Part shown: piece after piece, positions 54,547 through 62,591 of the stretch
Layout: each line of letters begins with the position of its first letter
How positions within the stretch are numbered: position 1 is the stretch's first letter
From: Myxococcales bacterium
Lineage (GTDB): Bacteria > Myxococcota_A > Polyangia > Polyangiales > Houyiibacteriaceae
Direction of reading: 5' to 3'
NCBI GenBank assembly: GCA_029863605.1
Contig: JAOTVB010000008.1
Location: forward strand, 1 to 64,000
Length of the DNA stretch: 64,000 bases
Translations under genes and position numbers: made by a program
Notes under the pieces: model-generated
The model's input: the letters and a program-made list of their open reading frames with translations, nothing else
Told to the model about the DNA's origin: nothing
Databases searched by the model: none

Positions 54547-55256
54547 TCTTCCGCCGACCACGCTTCGAGCGCGGCTTTCGCCGCGGCCTGCTCTGCATCG
54601 AGCTTCGAGCGGCCCTCTCCGAGCGCGACGCGGCTACCCTTGAGCTCAAGTGCGATCACGAATTCTCGCGCGTGGTCGGGGCCTTCGCTTCGAACCAACT
54701 CGTAGCTCGGCGTATCGCCAAGCCGCGCTTGCGCCCATTCCTGTGCACGCGACTTGAAATCGCGGTGCCCCGGCTCACCCACATGAAGCCACGGCTCGAA
54801 GATCCGGCGGGTCACTTCGACTGCGGCATCGACCCCTGCGTCCTTGTATATCGCCCCGATGCACGCTTCGAGAGCGCTCGATAAAAGCCTTGGCTTTTCG
54901 CGGCCCCCTGACTTTTCCTCGCCCTTCCCCAGGCGCATGGCGGGCCCCAATCTGACGCTGTCGGCGATCGCAGCAAGCCCTTTTTCGCTGACCAAGTCTG
55001 CCCGCCGCTGGGTGAGCTCTCCTTCGGCTACTTCCGGAAACTGCTCGCTCAGAAGGGAGGCAACCACGAGCCCCACCACCGCATCACCAAGAAACTCCAG
55101 ACGCTCGTTGTCGTTGGGCGCGAGATCAGGTCGTTCGTTCTTAAAGGAACGGTGCGTCAGCGCGTCGCGTAGCAAGCTTTGATCCGCGAACTCGTAGCCA
55201 AGCGCATCACAGAGCTCCAACGCCGCCGGATCGAGCAGCTGTTCCTGGTGGGACAT
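54543..55256 (-). CDS. rnc: Ribonuclease III
   Basis: RNase III cuts double-stranded RNA, including rRNA precursors. The 237-residue product has the catalytic signature NERLEFLGDAVVG and a C-terminal double-stranded RNA-binding domain (SKLDAEQAAAKAALEAW). It is convergent with atpC, overlapping by four bases. Confidence 0.96.
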   Translation of the reverse strand: MSHQEQLLDPAALELCDALGYEFADQSLLRDALTHRSFKNERPDLAPNDNERLEFLGDAVVGLVVASLLSEQFPEVAEGELTQRRADLVSEKGLAAIADSVRLGPAMRLGKGEEKSGGREKPRLLSSALEACIGAIYKDAGVDAAVEVTRRIFEPWLHVGEPGHRDFKSRAQEWAQARLGDTPSYELVRSEGPDHAREFVIALELKGSRVALGEGRSKLDAEQAAAKAALEAWSAED

Positions 55257-55324
55257 CCTGGAAACGGTACCAGCTGCCGGGTCGTGAAGCCATCATCGGC
55301 CCGGTGCCGTGCTATACGAGCCCC

Positions 55325-55870
55325 GTGGAGTTTCCGCCCGAGGAGTTGGAGACCGCGAGACTTCGGCTTCGACGCCCCAGGATCGAGGACTCAGAAGCCG
55401 CATTCGACTCGTACACCAGCGACGAAAACATCACGCGCTATCTCACGTGGTCCGCCCACACCACCGTGGCACAAACGCGCGAGTATTTTCAGCAGACCAT
55501 CGACGCTTGGGACCTTCGAATGGGGCATCGGGTCTGGCTTATCGAGCGAAAACACGATCGCGTGTTGACTGGCACGATCGGCTGCACGGTGCACTTCCAT
55601 CGTGTCGAAGTCGGCTTTGCCCTTGGCAGTCGTTTTTGGGGTCTCGGGTACATGCCCGAAGCGCTTCAGCGGGTCTGCGAGGCGGCGTTCGAGGACCCTC
55701 GAATCTATCGGGTCCAGGCACTGTGCGACGAAGAAAATCGGCGTTCTTCGCGGGTGATGGAGAAAGTCGGGATGGAGCTCGAGGGAACACTGAAAGGGTA
55801 TGGCTCCCATCCGAACCGGTCGGATACCCCGCGCGATTGTTTGATGTACGCCAGGATTCGCGGCGATTGA
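55325..55870 (+). CDS. RimJ/RimL-type N-acetyltransferase
   Basis: A 181-residue GNAT protein. The opening ETARLRLRRPRIEDSEAAF and the acetyl-CoA-binding GYMPEALQRVCEAAFE are typical of the RimJ/RimL group, which acetylates N-termini or small molecules. GTG 55325 was chosen; GTG 55304 is possible. Confidence 0.88.
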   Translation: MEFPPEELETARLRLRRPRIEDSEAAFDSYTSDENITRYLTWSAHTTVAQTREYFQQTIDAWDLRMGHRVWLIERKHDRVLTGTIGCTVHFHRVEVGFALGSRFWGLGYMPEALQRVCEAAFEDPRIYRVQALCDEENRRSSRVMEKVGMELEGTLKGYGSHPNRSDTPRDCLMYARIRGD

Positions 55871-55904
55871 ATCGAGGATCGAAGCCGCTACACTCGCCCG
55901 TCCC

Positions 55905-56813
55905 ATGCGCCTCTTGACCACCGTAACGAAAGGCGAGGAAGCCAAGACGCTTGCCGATGCACTCTACGCGGACGGCGTACCCACGACGGTTAAAGAGACG
56001 CGCGACGGACAGTACGCGATCTGGGTACAGGACGAAGACCGGATGGAACAGGCGCGCGCATTCCTGAGCGGCTTTGATCCCGAATCGGCACACTTCGAGG
56101 AGATGGCAAAGCAAGCGCGTGCACAACGCCGCCACGCAACCAAGGCCGACGAGAAGCTCAGAGCGCGAACCAACAAGATCCGAAGTCAGATCGAGGCACG
56201 CCAGAACATGCGCATCGGTCCGGTGACGGCAGTCTTGATGGCGATTTGCGTGCTCGTGTTCATCTACACGGGCATGGGCGAGAAAACGCAGGCGGTCGCG
56301 CTTTTTACGTTCACACCTTTGGAGTTCGTGAAGGGGCGAGTGTATCCCGGTGATGTCAGCGCGATTTGGCAGGGGCAGCCGTGGCGGCTTCTCACGCCGA
56401 TGTTTCTGCACTTCGGGTTCCTACACATCTTGTTCAACCTCTGGTGGCTCAAAGATCTCGGCACGGCGATCGAGCGCGTGTTTTCGTCGCGCTACCTGCT
56501 GACGCTCGTTCTTTGCATCGCGCTGTTCTCGCACATGCTCGAGTACGCGATATCAGGTCCGCGTGTATTCGGCGGCATGTCCGGCGTGGTGTACGGGCTC
56601 TTCGCGTTTATCTGGATTCGCGGCCGCCTCGACCTCAGCTTTCCGTACCGCATCCCGCAACAATTGGTCACGTTCATGCTGATCTGGCTCGCGCTCGGAT
56701 TCACGGGCTGGGTCGGCCCCATCGCGAACTGGGTCCACTCGGGCGGATTGATCGTAGGCGCAGCGTGGGGCGTGATCTCCTCGGGCTACCTACAACGCAA
56801 ACTCGGACGCTAG
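55905..56813 (+). CDS. Rhomboid-family intramembrane protease
   Basis: A 302-residue GlpG-like protease. Residues 1-75 resemble the GlpG cytosolic domain, followed by six spans (about 105-300). The catalytic Ser226 lies in GGMSGVVYG and His278 in WVHSGGLIVG; the HFGFLHILFNLWWL segment matches span 2. It cleaves membrane proteins within the bilayer; its substrates are unknown. Confidence 0.93.
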   Translation: MRLLTTVTKGEEAKTLADALYADGVPTTVKETRDGQYAIWVQDEDRMEQARAFLSGFDPESAHFEEMAKQARAQRRHATKADEKLRARTNKIRSQIEARQNMRIGPVTAVLMAICVLVFIYTGMGEKTQAVALFTFTPLEFVKGRVYPGDVSAIWQGQPWRLLTPMFLHFGFLHILFNLWWLKDLGTAIERVFSSRYLLTLVLCIALFSHMLEYAISGPRVFGGMSGVVYGLFAFIWIRGRLDLSFPYRIPQQLVTFMLIWLALGFTGWVGPIANWVHSGGLIVGAAWGVISSGYLQRKLGR

Positions 56814-56834
56814 CATCAGTGCCAATGCCAGCGC

Positions 56835-57482
56835 CTACTGTGCCGGCAGCAACGGCATCAGCTTGGCGTACGTGCGGTCTCGGTCCGCGTAGATGTCGTC
56901 GAGGATCGCCTGTAGCGTCTGACGTCCTTGACTCTCGAGCACACGCTCGTTGTGTTCGATCACCGAGGCTGCCACCGTCTTGACGGGGCGCTCCGCCTGG
57001 AGATCCCTTAGGCTCACCGTGAAAATGTCCTTGTAGTGGGGCGGGTCTTGGGCTCTGACTTCTTCGAGCCGGCAGCGTCGGATCAGCTGCACGGTAGGGT
57101 CGGGAGTCTGACGGAAAAAACGAACGGAACCTGCGACTTCGTTCACGCCCGGGTGAAAGGGAGCGGAAAGGAAGCGGTCCTCGACGAGCGCAGCCAGCGA
57201 CGACGCCCATCGTGCCAAGGCTTCGGGCCCGTCCTCGAACCTCGGTGCGATGACGAAGCAGACGTCGACGGATTCGTCGGTGTCCCAGTGTTCGAGCACG
57301 GGCGCGAGCGCGTTTGGAAGACAGGGCGTGTCCAGCACCACGTGCGTGCGTGTACGATTCCCGTCGCGGGCTTGCCTAGCCCAAGGACAAAGCGCAAACC
57401 GTTCGATGATCTCGATCTGATAGCGATCGTGAAGACGAATGGCTTCGCGAGCCAGGCGCTCGCGTGGGCTCACCGGACTCAA
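56835..57482 (-). CDS. DUF1415-family protein
   Basis: A 215-residue soluble protein. The family segments CPWARQAR, FHPGVNEV and DPTVQLIRR are visible. Function is unknown. The start overlaps the upstream Nudix stop by ATGA, so both are coupled. Confidence 0.85.
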   Translation of the reverse strand: MSPVSPRERLAREAIRLHDRYQIEIIERFALCPWARQARDGNRTRTHVVLDTPCLPNALAPVLEHWDTDESVDVCFVIAPRFEDGPEALARWASSLAALVEDRFLSAPFHPGVNEVAGSVRFFRQTPDPTVQLIRRCRLEEVRAQDPPHYKDIFTVSLRDLQAERPVKTVAASVIEHNERVLESQGRQTLQAILDDIYADRDRTYAKLMPLLPAQ

Positions 57483-57949
57483 GCGGCCTCTCGGGCCCCG
57501 CGCTGCGCCAAGTACTCTTGGAGGTGCGGTACGATGGACATTTCGAGCGCTTTGGCCGGCGGCAGAAACTCTGCGCGCACTACCTCGCGTTCGTCTACCC
57601 GAACGTTCGGTGCAGCATCGACTTCGAGCTCGTAGATATCGAGTGTGTCCTGTCGATTCTCGAACAAGTGAGTCCCGTGGTAAGCGTGTACGAGGCGCTT
57701 GGGTTGGACATTGATGCCGACTTCCTCGCGAAGCTCGCGCGCCGCCGTGGTGCGGCGATCTTCGCGGGGCCTGACGTAGCCGCCGGGCAGCGTCATCTGT
57801 GCCCGATACGAGTTCTGCACCAGAAGAACCCGCCCCTCGTACCAGACCGCAACCAACGCGCCTGTCGTCTCTGGTCTACGAATGAACCAAAGAAGACGTA
57901 ACCCCCAGTGCGCAACCCGATACACCGCCCGTATCAAGGCGTTGATCAT
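57479..57949 (-). CDS. Nudix hydrolase
   Basis: A 156-residue hydrolase. The Nudix box GGYVRPREDRRTTAARELRE continues EVGI with all required Glu residues. An N-terminal basic segment (LIRAVYRVAHWGLRLLW) could bind membranes. The substrate is not known. It overlaps the DUF1415 gene. Confidence 0.92.
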   Translation of the reverse strand: MINALIRAVYRVAHWGLRLLWFIRRPETTGALVAVWYEGRVLLVQNSYRAQMTLPGGYVRPREDRRTTAARELREEVGINVQPKRLVHAYHGTHLFENRQDTLDIYELEVDAAPNVRVDEREVVRAEFLPPAKALEMSIVPHLQEYLAQRGAREAA

Positions 57950-58003
57950 GCCCCGAGTTTACCAAAATCGTCGGGGACAGAGAAACCCCAACGTTCGACG
58001 ACC

Positions 58004-59383
58004 TCAAACCGAGGCGCCGGCCTTGGCCCAGCCCCCGAGCCGATAGGCCCAGATTCCTAAGCACATCCTCACAAAAAAGGAGATTGGGAGGGCGACCCAG
58101 ATCCCGAAGGCGCCCCACCCCACGACGAAGCCGAGGAACCAACTGAGGGGCACCTGGACCACTAGGGTCCCGACGACGTTGATCAGGAGGCTCGTGTTGG
58201 TGGCTCCAGCGCCGCGGAGCATCCCGACGAGCGCGATGTGCACTCCGACGATAGGCATCCCCCACCCGAGGATCCGCATCCAGGTCACCGCGTAACGACC
58301 GAGCTCGGTGGTGGGGTCGACATCGAAGATTGCAATGATCGGCTCGGCACCGACGATGATTGTGAGCCCGATGGTCGTCATGATGATCGTCGAAAGGATC
58401 ACCCCGGCCCGAACGACATGGCGAGCCTCTGGGATGTTGCTCGCTCCGAGCGCATTGCCGACCATCGCGCCCGTAGCCTGCGACACGCCAAGCCCAGGAA
58501 CGAATGCCAACGATTGGATGCGCAGACCGATCCCGTGCGCGGCCACGGTGACCTGTGCGACCCGCGCCAACATTCCCACAATCGACAAGAAAGCCACGTT
58601 CAGGATCACCATGTCCAATGCGGCAGGCGCGCCCACGCGGAACAAGTCGTTTGCGAGCGGGCGGTCGATTCGAGCGGGCCCGAGGAATGCACGCATGCCC
58701 GGCACGACGTCGCGCCGAAGAATCAGAACCATCATCGCGACGGCCGCGGCTTGGGCGATGACCGTTCCCCACGCTGCGCCTTTGACCCCCAAGGCGGGGA
58801 GGCCGAGGCGCCCCAGAATCAATCCATAGTTGAGAACGATGTTGAGCAGGTTGCTCACGACAGCGATAGCCAACGGCACCATCGTGTTTCCGACGGCACG
58901 TAGAGCCGCCGCAAAGAGCATGTTCAGATAGTAGAAGACGGTGAATGTGAAGAGCGGTCGAAGGTAGCCAACGCCCAAATCCCGCACCTCGGTGTCGGCA
59001 CCGAGCCACTCCATCGCCACGCTCGCGCCGAGATTGCCGACCACTGCCACTACGATCGACACCAAGTACGTAAGCAAGATGCTCTGGTGGAGCACGTGGT
59101 TGATGCGATCCGTTTCGCCCGCGCCGTGCGCGCGTGCAACGAAGGCGACCGTTCCGACGGTGAGCCCCAACATCGCCACCATCAGCAAGAAGATCAGCTG
59201 ACTCGCAAAACCAAGGGCGGTGAGCGCCTCCTCGGCATCGACCAAGCGACCGCACATGGCGGTGTCGACCGCGAGCGTGATCACGCTCAGCACGTTCAAT
59301 CCGACGATGGGCATCGCCAGATCGAAAAGACGTCGGAAGATGGTGCGATCGACGCCGAACGGTGGACCGGCATGCGCCTTCAT
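58004..59383 (-). CDS. MATE-family multidrug/metabolite exporter
   Basis: A 459-residue, 12-span membrane protein with the NorM-like opening (LFDLAMPIVGLNVLSVITLAVDT). It exports cationic compounds using Na+ or H+. The second half repeats the fold (LFRVGAPAALDMVILNVAFL). Substrate is unknown. It is divergent from the kinase gene. Confidence 0.93.
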   Translation of the reverse strand: MKAHAGPPFGVDRTIFRRLFDLAMPIVGLNVLSVITLAVDTAMCGRLVDAEEALTALGFASQLIFLLMVAMLGLTVGTVAFVARAHGAGETDRINHVLHQSILLTYLVSIVVAVVGNLGASVAMEWLGADTEVRDLGVGYLRPLFTFTVFYYLNMLFAAALRAVGNTMVPLAIAVVSNLLNIVLNYGLILGRLGLPALGVKGAAWGTVIAQAAAVAMMVLILRRDVVPGMRAFLGPARIDRPLANDLFRVGAPAALDMVILNVAFLSIVGMLARVAQVTVAAHGIGLRIQSLAFVPGLGVSQATGAMVGNALGASNIPEARHVVRAGVILSTIIMTTIGLTIIVGAEPIIAIFDVDPTTELGRYAVTWMRILGWGMPIVGVHIALVGMLRGAGATNTSLLINVVGTLVVQVPLSWFLGFVVGWGAFGIWVALPISFFVRMCLGIWAYRLGGWAKAGASV

Positions 59384-59487
59384 TTATGGCGGTGGAGGGT
59401 GTATCGCGAGAGGTGAGCGCGCCAGTGCTTTAAGGTTGCAGTCGTGCGAGTCCCCTACCGTCGGACGAAATGGTAGGCTGCGCAGAG

Positions 59488-60948
59488 ATGTCGGGTGAGC
59501 CTCGAGAGTTCGGATCCTACCGCCTCGTCCGCCGTCTCGGCGTCGGCGGCATGGCAGAAACGTTCGAGGCGGCGCGTGCAGGCACCGGCGGGTTCGAGCA
59601 GAGGGTTTGCCTGAAACGCGTGCTGCCGGCGTACAGCCATGATCCAGAGTTCATCGGTCGCTTCCACAGAGAAGCAAAGCTTGCCGCTCAACTTCGGCAT
59701 GGCAACATCGTGGGCGTCACGGACTTTGGTGAAGTCGAAGGCGTCAGCTACATGGCGCTCGAGCTCGTCGATGGTGTGGATCTCAGGTCGCTCTTGAGGT
59801 CGTTGGCAGACGAGAAGCTGCCCCCGGAAATGGTAGTGTTAATCGGCCTCGACCTCGCCTATGCGCTGGAGCACGCCCACCAAAGCATCATCCACCGTGA
59901 TGTTTCGCCTGCGAACGTGTTGATCAGCCGGGCCGGCGAGACCAAGCTCGCGGACTTCGGGATCGCCAAAGCGATCGAGAGCGCCGCCGCTACCGCGAGT
60001 AAGATCGTGCAAGGCAAGATCCCCTACATGTCTCCTGAACAGATGCGCGGCGAGGCGGTCGATGCACGCTCGGATCTGTTTTCGCTTGGCGTGGTGCTGT
60101 TCGAAGCCGTCGCCGGTGTTCGCCCGTTCGACGGAGCTCACGATGTCGAGACCATGCAACGCATCGTCGAAGGGCAGCGGAGATCTCTTAGCGAGACCGC
60201 ACCGGACCTGCCCATCGAGTTGCAGGCAGTCATCGACGGTCTGATCGCGACCGACCCCGAGGACCGCACACCGAGCGCGTCGCGACTCGTCGAGGAGCTC
60301 GCCGTTCTAGCGCCGACCCCGCAGGTTCGACGAGAGCTCGCATCGATGGTCGAGACGCAACGCGGTGGCCCGAGCACGAGGATGCACGTGCGGGCACGGG
60401 GTGAAGATCCGGACACGGAGCTGAGCCGTGCTCAAGAGCTTCCGTCCCCGGCCGGTTTCGACGAAAATCCGAACAAGGGGACCCGCCGCGGGCTTCGAGC
60501 CGCGCTTGCTCTACTGACTGTGATCGCCTTGGCCGCCGGCATCGCCGCCACCGAGTCGTTCGGTCTATTTGGCTCTTCAGGAATCCATCAACCGGCCGCG
60601 AACGCTCCCGACACGGTCGCACCCACCACTCCGACGGACCCCGTTGAGGTCGCCGCGCGCGCTGCGATACGGATCGAAGACAGCGCACCCACAACTTCGA
60701 AAGACGAAGATACTGTTGATCCCGTGCCGCCTGTCGCCGTCCCGAGCCGTGGTTGGATTCACGTAGTCGTGCAACCGTGGGGCAATGTTTGGATCGATGG
60801 TGTCTGGATGGGGCGCGCTCCCGTGAAGGCGCGAGTGGCCAAAGGCCGCCACACCGTCGAAGTGGGACGCGATCTTCCGTCCAAGAAGCAGGTAGTCAAA
60901 GTCGAGGCTGGTGCGCGAAAAGAGCTCGAGATCAGCCTCTCCGATTGA
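59488..60948 (+). CDS. Membrane Ser/Thr kinase with PEGA domain
   Basis: A 486-residue Hanks-type kinase. The glycine loop GVGGMAETFEA, catalytic HRDVSPANVLIS (about residue 135) and DFGIAKAIE are intact. A membrane span follows at about 340-360, then an extracytoplasmic linker and a PEGA domain (about 425-486). The ATG at 59488 is preferred over 59470. It ends three bases from the convergent VWA lipoprotein. Confidence 0.93.
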   Translation: MSGEPREFGSYRLVRRLGVGGMAETFEAARAGTGGFEQRVCLKRVLPAYSHDPEFIGRFHREAKLAAQLRHGNIVGVTDFGEVEGVSYMALELVDGVDLRSLLRSLADEKLPPEMVVLIGLDLAYALEHAHQSIIHRDVSPANVLISRAGETKLADFGIAKAIESAAATASKIVQGKIPYMSPEQMRGEAVDARSDLFSLGVVLFEAVAGVRPFDGAHDVETMQRIVEGQRRSLSETAPDLPIELQAVIDGLIATDPEDRTPSASRLVEELAVLAPTPQVRRELASMVETQRGGPSTRMHVRARGEDPDTELSRAQELPSPAGFDENPNKGTRRGLRAALALLTVIALAAGIAATESFGLFGSSGIHQPAANAPDTVAPTTPTDPVEVAARAAIRIEDSAPTTSKDEDTVDPVPPVAVPSRGWIHVVVQPWGNVWIDGVWMGRAPVKARVAKGRHTVEVGRDLPSKKQVVKVEAGARKELEISLSD

Positions 60949-60951
60949 TCG

Positions 60952-62187
60952 CTATTCGACGACGATCGCGCCGCAGGGGAACACGGCGGTAAACGTAGCG
61001 GCACCGCTCTTAAACGTGTCGCACGCGCTGCCAACCAGCTCGATGATGTCGTCGGCTCCCGGCTTGACGCGCCAATCGCTCGGGCAGCTCAGAGGAGTGC
61101 CGTTGAGCCGAACATCGCTTGCGGGATCATTGCAGGCCTTCTCTTTGTCGTCGAACGGCTTGTCGATCTGCACCTCACACGAGATGCTGTCGCCGATGAT
61201 CTGGTTGAAAGCGTCTTCCAGTTCTTGAGGGTTGTTGCCGACCCAGAACGGCGCATTGCCCTCCGAGCCGTCTTCCGCGAGCCCGATGCCGACGTTCGCC
61301 ATGTCTTGAAGGTGCGGCGCGCCAACCTGGTCACCTACGCTCAAGATGAAAACATCGATGCCGGCGGCATGCGCTGCCGTAGCGGCCGCCACCGACTCCG
61401 ACTGACCGTTTTGCGGGTTCGGAACTGCGCAAGTGTCCGGCTCACCATCCGTGGCCAACACAACGATCGTCGGTCCCTCCGCGGGCGGCGGACTAGCTTG
61501 AATGCTGCTCACCAGCGCATCCAGACTCTCGCCGGTCGGCGTTTCGCCGCCATCAGCAGTCGGGTACGTTGGGCTGTAGACCATTGAATCGCCGATCGTG
61601 CTCGAGTTGTTCAACGCGAAGTCGACCTGCGTCGGCAGCCGAGGACAGGGAGGATTGGCGTTTCCATCATCGGAAGTGTATGTGGTCAAACCGAACCGAA
61701 CGATCGAATCGAGTGAGCTGACAATGCCGGTAATCGCGCCGTGTGCCGCCTCCCAGCGGTTCTGGCCGCCGAAACCCGCGGTCATGGAACCGCTCTGGTC
61801 GACGAGGAACATGACGTTCGGAATGCTTCGGGTAGGAGTGACCTGCACGGACTGACAACCGGTGCTTCCGCCGGTGCCGCCGCTGCCGCCCGTTCCCGTG
61901 AAGACAGGGATGCAACGCCCCCGGGAGTTGCAGTCGTAATCCTGACCGCAACCTTGTTCCGCTGTGCATTGAGCACTGCAGACGCCGTTGAAACAATACG
62001 TTCCGAGCTCACACTCGGAGTCGCTTCCACTCGGGCAGGGCGAATCGCAGCCGGGCGGCGGTGTTACGAAGTCCTCGCACGCAAGGGGCTTCCCGCCATT
62101 GAACGGGTTCCCAGTACCACCACCTCCACAAGCGCTGATCCCAAACGCCCCCACCGCAACGAGCACAATCGAAAGCCAACGATGCAT
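60952..62187 (-). CDS. von Willebrand factor A-domain lipoprotein
   Basis: A 411-residue lipoprotein (Cys20 in ISAC). A cysteine-rich stretch (about 35-95) is followed by a short GGTGGS linker and a VWA domain (about 120-350) with the metal-binding DxSxS as LVDQSGSM. VWA domains hold metal and bind protein partners. The C-terminus (about 350-411) has more cysteines. Likely a cell-surface protein. Confidence 0.88.
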   Translation of the reverse strand: MHRWLSIVLVAVGAFGISACGGGGTGNPFNGGKPLACEDFVTPPPGCDSPCPSGSDSECELGTYCFNGVCSAQCTAEQGCGQDYDCNSRGRCIPVFTGTGGSGGTGGSTGCQSVQVTPTRSIPNVMFLVDQSGSMTAGFGGQNRWEAAHGAITGIVSSLDSIVRFGLTTYTSDDGNANPPCPRLPTQVDFALNNSSTIGDSMVYSPTYPTADGGETPTGESLDALVSSIQASPPPAEGPTIVVLATDGEPDTCAVPNPQNGQSESVAAATAAHAAGIDVFILSVGDQVGAPHLQDMANVGIGLAEDGSEGNAPFWVGNNPQELEDAFNQIIGDSISCEVQIDKPFDDKEKACNDPASDVRLNGTPLSCPSDWRVKPGADDIIELVGSACDTFKSGAATFTAVFPCGAIVVE

Positions 62188-62229
62188 TACAAACTCCCCA
62201 GAGGATTCAAAAAAGCCAACTATGTCAAC

Positions 62230-62258
62230 ATTCTACACCCAGTGTGTACAGTCCGCAA
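62230..62258 (-). promoter_or_regulatory. Candidate promoter of VWA lipoprotein
   Basis: On the reverse strand TTGCGG (62258-62253), 17 bases and TAGAAT (62235-62230). Expected start point about 62223, 36 bases ahead of the ATG at 62187. The -10 is a 5 of 6 match. Confidence 0.45.
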
Positions 62259-62329
62259 ATCAACATGCTCGGCTTTCCTGACGAATTAGCTTTTGCTTTC
62301 GTGTGTTTACAAAATTACGCTCGACTCCC

Positions 62330-62343
62330 CATAGCCCTATGGT
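62330..62343. promoter_or_regulatory. 14-base perfect palindrome CCATAG-CC-CTATGG
   Basis: CCATAG (62330-62335) and CTATGG (62338-62343) are exact inverted copies around CC. It lies in the glnA upstream region. It may be a regulator site or chance. Confidence 0.35.
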
Positions 62344-62591
62344 CTCGCGACGGACCGGAAACGGGAAAAAACTCACGAGATCTTGCCGCCTAGCGCCGAC
62401 GGCGACTTGCCGACCAGTAGTCGGAGTCTTTTTGCAATGAGGAAAGCGGTCCGAAACCTTCCGGAAACAACCGCAGGCCAGAGATGGTATCTGGCCATTT
62501 GCCCAGCCCGCGCACCGCAGCCGGGCGAGCGACGAGGCCACATGATACAACGCGCACCTGCTCCCGTCTCGCCTCGCAAAGGAATCGTCTC

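Larger units (their letters stand above)
62188..62591. promoter_or_regulatory. 404-base divergent control region of VWA lipoprotein and glnA
   Basis: An AT-richer stretch than its surroundings. It contains a minus-strand promoter candidate (62230-62258), a perfect palindrome (62330-62343), possible plus-strand elements TTGCTT/TACGCT (about 62294-62322) and an AAAGGAA ribosome site just before glnA. A sigma-54 match at 62425-62445 is one base too short. Confidence 0.55.

Noticed and set aside
57876-59255. 459-codon minus-strand frame overlapping the MATE gene
   Set aside because: Its Arg/His-rich product is a frame shadow of the exporter, which has clear membrane spans and family motifs.
62425-62445. 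Sigma-54-like GG...GC element ahead of glnA
   Set aside because: The GG to GC spacing is nine bases rather than ten, and the flanking bases do not match TGGCAC/TTGCA.
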